Assembly (NCBI GenBank): GCA_947303255.1
Contig: CAMYXL010000011.1
Location: 1 to 50,616, forward strand
DNA from: an uncultured Clostridia bacterium
Lineage (GTDB): Bacteria; Bacillota; Clostridia; Saccharofermentanales; Saccharofermentanaceae
Length of the DNA stretch: 50,616 nt
Direction: 5' to 3'
This document shows positions 18,220 through 26,778 of the stretch, piece by piece. The first letter of the stretch is position 1. Each line of letters starts with the position of its first letter. A program made the position numbers and the translations under genes. The notes beneath the pieces were generated by a model. That model did no database searches and was not told where the DNA came from. It saw only the letters and a list, made by a program, of their open reading frames with translations.

Positions 18220-20356
18220 TACTATTCAACCTCTTATAAGTGACTGTATCTTGAAGATTTGCTTTTCCCTTAACTTCCGACAGACTTAAGCAAACACGGT
18301 CATATGAGAATTTGCCGAGCTTGATAAGTCCTGCCTCCGAGAAAACGTCCAAACAACGGAGAACCTGGAAAGGAGTGATCTCGTTTCCGGCCTTGATGCT
18401 TATCATTCTCGCGAGGTAAATGGAATCAATTATAGATATACCGTTTCCGAACATATCCCTGATGGTCTTATATGTATCGGCATAGTGCTCGGACGTAGGT
18501 ACCAAAGAAGCAGGATCCGTACCCTTCTGAAGCTTAGCGATCATATTAGGTGCCATTCCGCTCTCGTAAAGCTTTTCAAGTATCTCAGGCCTGTCCCACA
18601 TGATGTTATCAGGCATCTTAGGTCTTAAGTCCGCCAGATGAAGGCTCAAAGTATCATTACCCCACAGGTTAAACACGTTCATCGTGTATGCGATATCAAG
18701 CCTGTCGCCAACCTTAAGGATAGATGAATAATTACCCATACCAAATCCTACGGCAGAGATAACTTTCTTCATATCGGGATCATTTTCAGTGTCGTAGAGA
18801 TCGAGCCTTATGTGAGCTCCGTCGCTCATGAACTGGATATTGGCAAGGAACAGGTTCCTTGTGACAAATACCGGCTTACCGTTACCAAGACCGAACGGAG
18901 ACAGTTTACGAAGAGCATCATGGATCTTCATGGTAATGCATGAAGCAGGGATCTCAGCATCGATCTTAAGGCTGTCCCTTTGCTCTTCTTCCTCAGTCTG
19001 ATTTCTGGCATATTCCTCGAGAGCTCTCATGAACTTGCCGATATCCTTCTTCTTAAGGACGAGACCTGCGGCCTTCTTATGTCCTCCGAAGTTCACGCAG
19101 TACTCTGAAGCACTCTCAATTGCATGATATATGTCGAATTCGCCGTATGCTCTCGAAGAGCCCTTAACGTTCTCAGTATCAAGACCGTCATCCGTAAACA
19201 CGATCGCACTTCTTCTGAAATGCTGCGACAGCTTACCTGCTACGATTCCCAAGACACCCTGATGCCAATCTTTGCCGTAAGCTACGATAGGTCCCTTTGT
19301 ATTTGTAAGGAGCCATTCCTCAGGCCTGTTACTGTTCTCGATCTGAGCCTTTGCCTCTTCGAAAACTTTGGCTTCGATCTCTTTTCTCTCATCATTCTGC
19401 TTTGTAAGAGCCATGGCAGCCGCCTTGACCTTACTCTTGTCGTCATTGAGGAACAGGTTAAGTGCATCGGAAGAATCATAAAGTCTTCCTGCAGCATTGA
19501 TCCTTGGAACAAAAACAAACGAAATGTAGGACTCATCCGGTTTCTTTCCGGAGTCCAGGAGCATCTCGTTCATTACGCGGATTCCTATATTTGTCGGCTC
19601 TTCCATGCTCTGGAAAGCTTTCTTGACCAATGTCCTGTTCTCGCCGATTATCGGAACGAGATCTGCGATGGTAGCGATACCCGAAAGCTCGATGACCTGA
19701 CGCCATACGCTCGGGAATACCTTGTGTCTCTTGTCTCTGCCGAGAGCCTCGACAACCTTCATAGCAACTCCCGCGCCGCAAAGATCGACACAAGGATATG
19801 TGTTGTCCTGTCTCTTGGCACAGATAACCGCATCTGCGCAAGGAAGTTTATCCTGAACCATGTGGTGATCGGTTACGATGACCTTTATTCCGTGCTCCTT
19901 GATCTTCTCGATGGTCTCAAAGTTAGAGATACCGCAGTCGACAGTTATAAGAAGTCCCGGCGCCTTTCTTAAGACGTCCTCGAGGATATAGTCCGTAAGG
20001 CCGTAGCCGTGCGCAGCTCTCTGCGGCACGATGTAATCTACATCGCAGTTGTGACTTCTGAAATATCTTACAAGGATGGAGGTAGCCGTAACACCGTCCG
20101 CATCATAATCTCCATAGACAAGGATCTTCTCACCTTTATCCATGGATTCAACGATAATATCGACAGCCTTTTGCATATCCACGAAAAGAAACGGGTCGTG
20201 CCATTCAGAAGGATTCTCGCTTAGAAAATCCTCCTTTCTGCCCTCCGTGTCAATTCCTCGGGATTCAAGCAAACGCTCCACAATCTGATCCGCGTCGACC
20301 TCACCAAGGGTCAGCGCGCAATCCCAATTCTTGCTCGTTAACAGCATATATAACAT
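18212..20356 (-). CDS. recJ: Single-stranded-DNA-specific exonuclease RecJ
   Basis: RecJ is a 5'-3' ssDNA exonuclease in recombination and mismatch/base-excision repair. The DHH-family metal motifs are present: VYGDYDADGVTATS (about residue 80), TVDCGISN, TDHHMVQDKLP and, in DHHA1, WHQGVLGIVAGKL and NFGGHKKAAGL (about residue 400). An OB-fold region follows, then a roughly 130-residue C-terminal extension after LADLRPKMP with a winged-helix-like pattern, as in many Firmicutes RecJ proteins. The start may be the ATG at codon 1 or codon 4 (MLYM). It lies 45 bp after the rpsU terminator. Confidence 0.95.
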   Translation of the reverse strand: MLYMLLTSKNWDCALTLGEVDADQIVERLLESRGIDTEGRKEDFLSENPSEWHDPFLFVDMQKAVDIIVESMDKGEKILVYGDYDADGVTATSILVRYFRSHNCDVDYIVPQRAAHGYGLTDYILEDVLRKAPGLLITVDCGISNFETIEKIKEHGIKVIVTDHHMVQDKLPCADAVICAKRQDNTYPCVDLCGAGVAMKVVEALGRDKRHKVFPSVWRQVIELSGIATIADLVPIIGENRTLVKKAFQSMEEPTNIGIRVMNEMLLDSGKKPDESYISFVFVPRINAAGRLYDSSDALNLFLNDDKSKVKAAAMALTKQNDERKEIEAKVFEEAKAQIENSNRPEEWLLTNTKGPIVAYGKDWHQGVLGIVAGKLSQHFRRSAIVFTDDGLDTENVKGSSRAYGEFDIYHAIESASEYCVNFGGHKKAAGLVLKKKDIGKFMRALEEYARNQTEEEEQRDSLKIDAEIPASCITMKIHDALRKLSPFGLGNGKPVFVTRNLFLANIQFMSDGAHIRLDLYDTENDPDMKKVISAVGFGMGNYSSILKVGDRLDIAYTMNVFNLWGNDTLSLHLADLRPKMPDNIMWDRPEILEKLYESGMAPNMIAKLQKGTDPASLVPTSEHYADTYKTIRDMFGNGISIIDSIYLARMISIKAGNEITPFQVLRCLDVFSEAGLIKLGKFSYDRVCLSLSEVKGKANLQDTVTYKRLNSNV

Positions 20357-20400
20357 CTCACTCTAATTATTTGTTTACATTTTACCAAAAAAAGTGAGAC

Positions 20401-20433
20401 AAAAAAAGAACTGCTCACATATGTGAACAGTTC
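20401..20433 (-). terminator. Terminator of rpsU
   Basis: GAACTG-n-TCACA at 20408-20419 pairs with TGTGA-n-CAGTTC at 20422-20433 around a very short central turn. Seven T residues follow on the minus strand (opposite 20401-20407). It starts 20 bases after the rpsU stop. Confidence 0.9.
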
Positions 20434-20452
20434 CGTTAAGAATCAAATCTCA

Positions 20453-20626
20453 TCAGCGCTTGCGCTTTCTAGCAGCCTCTGACTTCTTCTTACGACGTAC
20501 AGATGGCTTCTCATAGTGCTCTCTCTTACGTACTTCAGCGAGAACTCCTGATCTTGCACATGAACGCTTAAATCTGCGAAGCGCACTGTCAAGGGACTCA
20601 TTCTCCTTAAGTCTGATTTCTGACAT
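20453..20626 (-). CDS. rpsU: Small ribosomal subunit protein bS21
   Basis: This 57-aa basic protein translates as [20 protein letters not shown] at its start, the usual bS21 N-terminus, and ends in a KRRK-rich tail (SEAARKRKR). bS21 sits near the mRNA platform of the 30S subunit. GAGGAGGGATAAAGA gives a strong ribosome site before ATG 20626. It is a single-gene unit with its own strong promoter (20669-20697) and terminator. Its position between an MFS gene and recJ-rel is not a family rule. Confidence 0.97.
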   Translation of the reverse strand: MSEIRLKENESLDSALRRFKRSCARSGVLAEVRKREHYEKPSVRRKKKSEAARKRKR

Positions 20627-20668
20627 TCTTTATCCCTCCTCTCGTGCGTAGAAATAATAACGCAAGGG

Positions 20669-20697
20669 ATTATACTAAAAACTTGATATCAAGTCAA
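20669..20697 (-). promoter_or_regulatory. Strong rpsU promoter with palindromic spacer
   Basis: TTGACT (opposite 20692-20697) and TATAAT (opposite 20669-20674) are separated by exactly 17 bp. The spacer and the edge of the -35 box contain the perfect 14-bp palindrome ACTTGATATCAAGT (20681-20694), placed where a repressor could block polymerase. Confidence 0.8.
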
Positions 20698-20736
20698 CAA
20701 ATACTTGAAAACAGGGATTCAGTAATTTCTTGTTTT

Positions 20737-21972
20737 TTACTTTTCCGCGTTTTCGAGAGACCTGATGCTTTTTCGAAAAAGCAAAGACAATGATACCACA
20801 GTAAGAAGGATCCCTGCTACCATTATGACTGCACCGGAGCCTCTGCCGACACTTATATTCATGACTTTCGCCGTTACATCGGCAAGGACGCCGGATGCTG
20901 CGAAAGCTACGACATAGCCAAGCTGAGAGATGAATCCGATGATGCCCCAGGCCCTTCCCTGAGTCTCATCAGGGATATTGATCCTGATGAGGTAATCAAG
21001 GCTGTTGTTGGCGATAGGAAGCATGGCGAAGAAGAAAAATCCTGCAATGGTCATAAGGATCACGTTCTCTTTGATGCCGAAGACAGCCATTCCGATTCCG
21101 CTAAGAGCAAGGGAGAATGAAAGAAGCTTAACGAAGTGCTTCTTGATGCCCAGAGCACCAAGGACAACGCTTGTTACGAGCATTCCGCTGGCACAGATGG
21201 TCTCAATGGTTCCAAGTGTCTTTTCGTCCTTGAAAGCAAGTACCATAGGCTCAGAAAGAGTCATCATTATTCCGATAAAGCATGTAATAACAGATGTCAT
21301 GATTATAAGAGTCATAATGCCTTTCTTGGCTTTGATCACTGCAAAACCCTCTTTGATGCCGTTCTTTAAAGATACATTCTCATCGCTCTTCTTGCTCTCG
21401 ATACCTCTTCTAACGACTGCTGTAGTTGTTACAGTAAGGAAGAAAGTACAGATGTCGATGATAAGAAGAAGCTTAATGTCGCTTATGGCAAGGAGAAATC
21501 CTGCGATAATAGGAGAAAGAAGGTATCTCGCGCTTCCTGCGATACTTACAAGGCCGTTCGCCTTTGAATATTCTTCTTTGGTAAGCATATCTGTTACGGT
21601 TGCCTTGTAGGAAGGCTCCAAAAGTGCCGAGAAAACGGAACTTATGGTAACGCCTATGCAGATATCAAGAAGAGTTGCTCCGCCCATGAACATGCGGATC
21701 AGGATATATACGAGACCGATGGCGGAAAGGCCGTCACCGAGCATCATCAAAGTCCTTCTGTCATAGCGGTCTGCAAGTATTCCTGCAGGAACGCTTAATA
21801 CCAGCATCGGAAGAAATGCCAGAAGCGTAACAAGTGACGTACAGGCTGCACTTCCGGTCTGCTTGTAAACATATACGCCGAGGCCGAAGCTTGTAAGTCC
21901 GCCACCTATGGATGATATGAATTCGCCTGCCCAAAGAAGCAGGAATTTCTTGAAGTTTGATTTCTCTGACAT
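20737..21972 (-). CDS. MFS transporter
   Basis: The 411-aa protein has twelve predicted membrane helices in two halves. The major facilitator loop 2-3 motif is present (GILADRYDRRTLMMLGD, about residues 63-79). The overall pattern (N-terminal GEFISSIGGGLTSFGLGVYVY, central charged loop GIESKKSDENVS) is that of the Bacillus-type macrolide or drug exporter branch, often annotated as enterobactin-exporter-like. The substrate is unknown. It appears monocistronic, and on the minus strand its start is preceded by a TGG-TATTAT extended -10 box near 22008-22016. Confidence 0.88.
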   Translation of the reverse strand: MSEKSNFKKFLLLWAGEFISSIGGGLTSFGLGVYVYKQTGSAACTSLVTLLAFLPMLVLSVPAGILADRYDRRTLMMLGDGLSAIGLVYILIRMFMGGATLLDICIGVTISSVFSALLEPSYKATVTDMLTKEEYSKANGLVSIAGSARYLLSPIIAGFLLAISDIKLLLIIDICTFFLTVTTTAVVRRGIESKKSDENVSLKNGIKEGFAVIKAKKGIMTLIIMTSVITCFIGIMMTLSEPMVLAFKDEKTLGTIETICASGMLVTSVVLGALGIKKHFVKLLSFSLALSGIGMAVFGIKENVILMTIAGFFFFAMLPIANNSLDYLIRINIPDETQGRAWGIIGFISQLGYVVAFAASGVLADVTAKVMNISVGRGSGAVIMVAGILLTVVSLSLLFRKSIRSLENAEK

Positions 21973-22055
21973 GGTATTTTCCCCTAGCTTTTGATTACTT
22001 TCACGAGGATAATACCAACCAAGTTATTAAATAATCATTAAACGCCGACAAGCAT

Positions 22056-22081
22056 AAAAAAGGGAGCCCCGCAGGGCTCCC
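22056..22081 (-). terminator. Terminator of hpf
   Basis: A perfect 8-bp GC-rich stem (GGGAGCCC 22062-22069 with GGGCTCCC 22074-22081) is followed on the minus strand by six T residues. It begins about 55 bases past the hpf stop. Confidence 0.92.
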
Positions 22082-22136
22082 CAATCCTAATCGCGTAACA
22101 ACGGCTTTACTGTGAAGGATAACCAATCAGGAAGGA

Positions 22137-22682
22137 TCAATAGGCCGGTTCAATCAAACCGTAGTTGCCGTCCTTACGCTTGTAAATTACACTTACGACG
22201 TTGGTATCAGCATCCAAATAAACCAAGAAGTTATGCCCAAGCATTTCCATCTGCAAAATTGCGTCTTCCGAAGACATCGGTCTTAATTCAAATGTCTTTC
22301 TTCTAATTATCTTCTTCTCCTCTTCAAAGTCCTCAAAATCGAAATCAGAATCTGCTTCGTCTTCAAGGTAGCTTACGATCTGCGGGTAATCTTTCTTCTG
22401 CTTTAAGAATTTAGTCTTCTGTCTCCTTATCTGTGACTCAAGCTTATCAATTGTTCTATCAACTGCTGTAAGGATCTCTTCGTCTCTGGACTCTGCTCTG
22501 TAGATCCTGTTGTTGAGTTTAAGAGTGATCTCTACGACCATTCGGTCTCCCTCAGGTCTGATTCGTATATTGAAGGTGCCTTCCTCACCAAAGTACTTGT
22601 CGAATTTGCTCATCTTGTCGGCAATTTTCTTTTCAAGTCTCTCTCCGATACGAATGCCTTTTCCCTGCGTAGTGATCTTCAT
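22137..22682 (-). CDS. hpf: Ribosome hibernation-promoting factor, long form
   Basis: The 181-aa long HPF dimerises 70S ribosomes into inactive 100S particles in stationary phase. The N-terminal ribosome-binding domain (residues 1-100, KITTQGKGIRIGERLEKKI start) is followed by an acidic linker (EDEADSDFDFEDFEEE) and the C-terminal dimerisation domain (from about residue 128: RRKTFELRPMSSEDAILQMEMLGHNFLVYLDADT). Both domains are complete. The leader has a small GGAC-TTTC-GTCC hairpin at 22715-22726, and a TATAAT lies on the minus strand near 22736. Transcription is isolated by terminators on both sides. Confidence 0.96.
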   Translation of the reverse strand: MKITTQGKGIRIGERLEKKIADKMSKFDKYFGEEGTFNIRIRPEGDRMVVEITLKLNNRIYRAESRDEEILTAVDRTIDKLESQIRRQKTKFLKQKKDYPQIVSYLEDEADSDFDFEDFEEEKKIIRRKTFELRPMSSEDAILQMEMLGHNFLVYLDADTNVVSVIYKRKDGNYGLIEPAY

Positions 22683-22804
22683 AAAATCACATCCTTCCCG
22701 TGATGTTTTCTAGAGGACTTTCGTCCTTGAATCAATTATAATTCATAACTTGTTTACAGATTGTAACAGTCATAACCACTTTATTTTCGAAAAAATGTTA
22801 TAAT

Positions 22805-22841
22805 AAAAAAGATGGGGCTTAAGAACGACTTAAGTCCCATC
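22805..22841. terminator. Bidirectional terminator downstream of the zinc-ribbon gene
   Basis: A stem with two near-perfect arms (GATGGG-n-CTTAAG 22811-22823 and CTTAAG-n-CCCATC 22829-22841) has a T-run on the minus strand (opposite 22805-22810) and a weaker one on the plus strand. It ends the 171-aa zinc-ribbon gene and insulates hpf. Confidence 0.88.
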
Positions 22842-22862
22842 TTTATTATCCGAATATTGATA

Positions 22863-23378
22863 TTATTCTTCGGAGCCCTCTGTCTTCTCAGGCTCAGAAG
22901 TCTCCTCAGCTGTCTCTTCAATTTTCTCTTCAACAGTTTCTTCAGCAACTTCTTCCTTTGCTTCCTCAATGACCGGCTCTTCAACCTTAGGCTCTTCAAC
23001 AACTGGAGCCTCAACAACAGGCTCAACCTTGGAAGGCTTAACTTCACCAGGAGCATTCTCGGAACCCGGTTCAAACTTTGCACCGCAAGCAAAACAGAAT
23101 GCATAAGCAAGCATGTTCTCCTTACCGCAGTTAGGACAAAGCTTAAGTCCCTTAGCAAAAAGGATCTTGAGCTCGCAATCTCTGATCTCATCATAAAGAT
23201 CGCTTACAGCCTCACAACGTGTATTGATGTCCTTTGTTACGTCAACGGACATATCCTTATATTGTCCATAGTAAAGTCTTCCGATCTGATCGAAGTACTT
23301 TGCTATTACTCTGTTCTTCTCTTCGATAGACTTCTGATATCCTGAGATAACCTTAGTCTTTGGATCAAAAATTGCCAT
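22863..23378 (-). CDS. Zinc-ribbon protein with acidic repeat tail (171 aa)
   Basis: The protein has three parts. Residues 1-80 are helical and charged with coiled-coil character. A four-cysteine zinc ribbon follows (CPNCGKENMLAYAFCFACG, about residues 81-99). The remaining 70 residues are a disordered, strongly acidic tail of Val-Glu-Glu-Pro-like repeats. No enzymatic motif is seen. Such proteins often act as adaptors, but the partner is unknown. A GAGGAGG site precedes ATG 23378. It is monocistronic with its own terminator. Confidence 0.8.
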   Translation of the reverse strand: MAIFDPKTKVISGYQKSIEEKNRVIAKYFDQIGRLYYGQYKDMSVDVTKDINTRCEAVSDLYDEIRDCELKILFAKGLKLCPNCGKENMLAYAFCFACGAKFEPGSENAPGEVKPSKVEPVVEAPVVEEPKVEEPVIEEAKEEVAEETVEEKIEETAEETSEPEKTEGSEE

Positions 23379-23442
23379 TTATAAATCCTCCTCAAGGAAA
23401 CGATCAAATAAGATTATACACTATCCCGACTGTTTTTGCTTG

Positions 23443-24186
23443 CTATTCTTTATTTCCGGAAGCAGCCAAGTAGTTGTTCAGGTATCTCTCTTTCGGTCTG
23501 TTGGACATTATTATTCCGCTGGACATAACACAGACACTGATGATGATTCCTACTATGGCAGGAACTTCGGCCGAATGGATAACGCCGAAATATGACATGG
23601 ATGTATAAAGAACAGGAACGATGGATAAAGATGCATCCACGATTCCGATAACCTTCATGACTCGTATGACCGGTGTTTCTTTTCTTCTGGTGATGATAAG
23701 TCCGTATATCGCAAAAGCATTTTTGAACGCAGCGAACGCCATAAAGCAGTAAACCAAAATGCCTCCGATCAAAACAACGTCTCCGACCAGATACATCCTT
23801 AAGCAAAGAGCGAGATATGCAGCTCCGATAAGGAAGATAAATCCGCCGCTTCTGTTGTGGATGGCAAATTCTATTTCAAACTTCTTAACTGAATCTTCTA
23901 TGTTCTTGATATAGATATAATTCTTCATGGTCTTGTATCTGGCAAAACCCAGGAATACAAAATATACGGCATGCAAAATAAGCCAGAAGGATTCAAGATA
24001 AAAACCAAAGATCAACTTGAATACTGCAAGAATTGAGTTCGCAACAATAGAGATCGCGATAAGAGATACATTTATATCTTTATCCTCGACCCTGTTCCTG
24101 ATCCTCTCAAAGATGTTATGTTTGCAAAACCTGTACATTTCCCTTAGATACTCTATAAATCTGGTGTTACATATATTATGAAACAA
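23443..24186 (-). CDS. Polytopic membrane protein, function unknown (247 aa)
   Basis: The protein has about six membrane helices (roughly residues 40-60, 65-85, 112-128, 134-156, 175-195 and 205-225) separated by short charged loops, and a basic end (RPKERYLNNYLAASGNKE). I recognise no family. The first codon at 24186 is TTG without an obvious ribosome site. ATG 24138 (MYRFCKHN) follows AAGGGAA only two bases away, so the start is uncertain. The 64-bp gap to the zinc-ribbon start has no terminator. Confidence 0.65.
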   Translation of the reverse strand: MFHNICNTRFIEYLREMYRFCKHNIFERIRNRVEDKDINVSLIAISIVANSILAVFKLIFGFYLESFWLILHAVYFVFLGFARYKTMKNYIYIKNIEDSVKKFEIEFAIHNRSGGFIFLIGAAYLALCLRMYLVGDVVLIGGILVYCFMAFAAFKNAFAIYGLIITRRKETPVIRVMKVIGIVDASLSIVPVLYTSMSYFGVIHSAEVPAIVGIIISVCVMSSGIIMSNRPKERYLNNYLAASGNKE

Positions 24187-24261
24187 CGATAATAATCCGC
24201 AATCCCTTAGAATCGAAAAGCGTAAGCGACTGTTTTTCGGAATTATTGAACAAAATGACGA

Positions 24262-26745
24262 TTACTTGAAGTACTTGTTTTCGAAATTAAATACAGTCAA
24301 AGGCTTACTGTAGTAGTATCCCTGAAGGACGTCCGCACCCATGTCACGGATTACCTTTGCCTGGTTCTCGTTCTCGACACCTTCAACGCAGACCTGCTTC
24401 TTAATGGAGTGCGCAAGCATTGTGATAGCCGAGATAAATGACCTGTTAAATGCAACGGTATCCATATCGTCAACGAATGCTTTATCGATCTTGATCTCGT
24501 CAACAGGAAGCTCCCTTAAGTAGTTGAATGAGGAATAGCCTGTACCAAAGTCATCCAATGCGATCCTTACGTTCTCATTTCTGAGTCTTATGAGATTCTG
24601 ACGGCACATAGCGATGTTTCTCATGAGGGATGTCTCCGTGATCTCCAAAAGGATATTCTTCGGAGAGAGATTATATCTTGCAAGAACGTTCAAAACATCG
24701 TTGGCGAAATCCCTTCTTACGAGGTCATCAGCAGTGACATTGATATGAACATAGAAATTCGGATCAGCACCGTTAGCGAGCCACTGGGCGCACTGACCTA
24801 TTGCTTTATCGAGGATCCATGAACCGATTATCTCCATCTGATCAGTTGACTCGAGAGCATTAACAACTCTTTCAGGGTTAACAAGTTCACCGTTAGGAGC
24901 AACCCAACGAAGGAGTGCCTCTGCACCGCCCAAAGTCTCTGTCTTTGCATTGATGAGAGGCTGATAGTAAAGCTGGAAACTGTCCATGTTATTACGGATA
25001 GACTGTGAGATCTGAAGCTCGAAGTCCAGTCTTTCCTTAAGCTCTCTCTTATCGACAGGAGAATAGATAGCATACTTAAGTTTCTTATCCTGCTTAACCT
25101 TGTGAAGCGCGATCTCGGCGTTAACGAGAAGTTCGTCAACAACAGAACCGCAGGAAGGATAGATAGCAGCAGAAAGACCATAAGTAACGAAGAAAGATCC
25201 TCTTCCCATCTCAAGAGGCTGGATACTTTCTTCCTGAAGATAACTCATGTATTCAGCTACCTTGATCCTTGAAGCATGCGGCCAAAGGATACAGAAGATA
25301 TCAACACCTATATGATAGATGGATGCTCCGTCAGGAAGATGCTTCTGGAGCATATTACCAACGGCGATCAGGATCTCGTTACCTGCAGATCTGCCGTAAC
25401 GGTCATTATAGGAATGGAATCCGTTAATATCGATAAGAACAACTGCAGCAGAGAGAAGATCCTTGTTCCTGAATACGAGTTCAGCATCGGAGATAAGTCT
25501 CTCACGTGTAGGGAAACCGGTAAGTTCATGACAGGAAGCATTGCGCTCAACGCCCTCTCTTACCTCGTTCATTCTTGTAAGGTCAAAGACAGTACCTACG
25601 ATCATGAGGGAATGTCTTGTATTGTCAAAGAAGCTCTTGCCTCGGCATGCGATCCAGATATTCCTGTCACCTTCAACCGGAACACGGAACTCTACGGAGA
25701 ATTTCTCCTCCTGACCGTCAACTACCTGATGCATGATATCCCTGAAACGCTTACGGTCTTCAGGAACGATCTTGGAAGCGATAAGTTCAATAAGTTCGCC
25801 GTCCTGCTCTGTCGGGATACCCGGAAGTATCTCGTGGATGTTCTCTGAGAATACGATCTTACCGATCCTGTAGTCTGCATAGAACGTGATGGCGGATGTA
25901 CCTTCGATCAGGTTTGTTCTGATGGACTCGTCCTCGACAAATCCAGTGATATCACTGAATGATCCGGAAATATATTGAGGGTCTGCACCGGGAACGCCGT
26001 CTTTATCGGCATCAGAAAGGCCGTTGGCATGAAGGTGGATCTCTCCTCTGTTGGCGGAAAGGAATCTGTATGTTCCGTCAAACTCGACTGATTCGTGATG
26101 GATAAAACTCTTGATCTCATCGCGAAGTCTCTCGACATCATCCTGATGGACAAATCTGTATATCTCATTAGAAGCATTCTTGATCTTCCATGAGGAAAGA
26201 TCGAAATCTTCCATGATCCTGTCATTTACGTAAAGTGCATCGCTTATAACGTCATAGGTAAACAGATAATCGTTAATACCCTTGCTGAACAGCTGGCATG
26301 CGATGCGATCACGGAGAGTCCTTGATCTGTCTACCAATATACCGAAGATATAATTCTCCTTATCAACGTGGATAAGCTGCATATATGCTTCCACTTCGAG
26401 CATCTCAAACTGGGATTTACGGAGAGTATGGGAAATAGAGATGTGGTCAACATTTGAGAAGACCAGATCTTTGAATGCGTTCTGATATTTAGCTCCGATC
26501 ACTTCCCTCTCAGTTTCAGGAATGAACTGGAGATAAGACGTAAGAAGGACATCCTGTGACGCGAGAGATCCTAAGATCTTTCTCATTCCGTCACTGAAGT
26601 ACATTCTTTCTTCTCTCGGGATAACTATAAAATTGCATATGGAAAGGTCAGAGAAAAGAGGTTTAATCTCTTCAACTGCAGTCATTTCTAAGATCCTGAG
26701 CATCTCGTCTCTGGATCTGTAAAGGTCAGATTGCATCTCGTTCAA
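24262..26745 (-). CDS. c-di-GMP phosphodiesterase, PAS-like/degenerate GGDEF/EAL
   Basis: This is a soluble signalling protein. Residues about 30-400 contain PAS-like sensory folds. The diguanylate-cyclase-like domain (about 410-570) has GVDIF in place of GGDEF and is probably inactive. The EAL domain (about 580-827) keeps the metal and catalytic residues: EALLRW, HINVT, EITETSLM, LDDFGTGYSS, IKIDKAFV, VEGVE and QGYYYSKPL. It should therefore hydrolyse c-di-GMP, possibly GTP-modulated through the dead GGDEF. An ATG exists at 26769, but the AGGGGAG ribosome site lies inside that extension, so I choose TTG 26745 (LNEMQSDLY). It follows rsmI closely. Confidence 0.9.
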   Translation of the reverse strand: MNEMQSDLYRSRDEMLRILEMTAVEEIKPLFSDLSICNFIVIPREERMYFSDGMRKILGSLASQDVLLTSYLQFIPETEREVIGAKYQNAFKDLVFSNVDHISISHTLRKSQFEMLEVEAYMQLIHVDKENYIFGILVDRSRTLRDRIACQLFSKGINDYLFTYDVISDALYVNDRIMEDFDLSSWKIKNASNEIYRFVHQDDVERLRDEIKSFIHHESVEFDGTYRFLSANRGEIHLHANGLSDADKDGVPGADPQYISGSFSDITGFVEDESIRTNLIEGTSAITFYADYRIGKIVFSENIHEILPGIPTEQDGELIELIASKIVPEDRKRFRDIMHQVVDGQEEKFSVEFRVPVEGDRNIWIACRGKSFFDNTRHSLMIVGTVFDLTRMNEVREGVERNASCHELTGFPTRERLISDAELVFRNKDLLSAAVVLIDINGFHSYNDRYGRSAGNEILIAVGNMLQKHLPDGASIYHIGVDIFCILWPHASRIKVAEYMSYLQEESIQPLEMGRGSFFVTYGLSAAIYPSCGSVVDELLVNAEIALHKVKQDKKLKYAIYSPVDKRELKERLDFELQISQSIRNNMDSFQLYYQPLINAKTETLGGAEALLRWVAPNGELVNPERVVNALESTDQMEIIGSWILDKAIGQCAQWLANGADPNFYVHINVTADDLVRRDFANDVLNVLARYNLSPKNILLEITETSLMRNIAMCRQNLIRLRNENVRIALDDFGTGYSSFNYLRELPVDEIKIDKAFVDDMDTVAFNRSFISAITMLAHSIKKQVCVEGVENENQAKVIRDMGADVLQGYYYSKPLTVFNFENKYFK

Positions 26746-26778
26746 TTTTGTGACTCCCCTAACAAGCAATGCTAAAGT

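Noticed and set aside
17056..18243. 395-aa plus-strand open frame opposite rel
   Set aside because: It is an antisense shadow of the clearly conserved rel gene, with no start signal.
19124..19972. 282-aa plus-strand open frame opposite recJ
   Set aside because: Antisense to the RecJ core; no motif or ribosome site.
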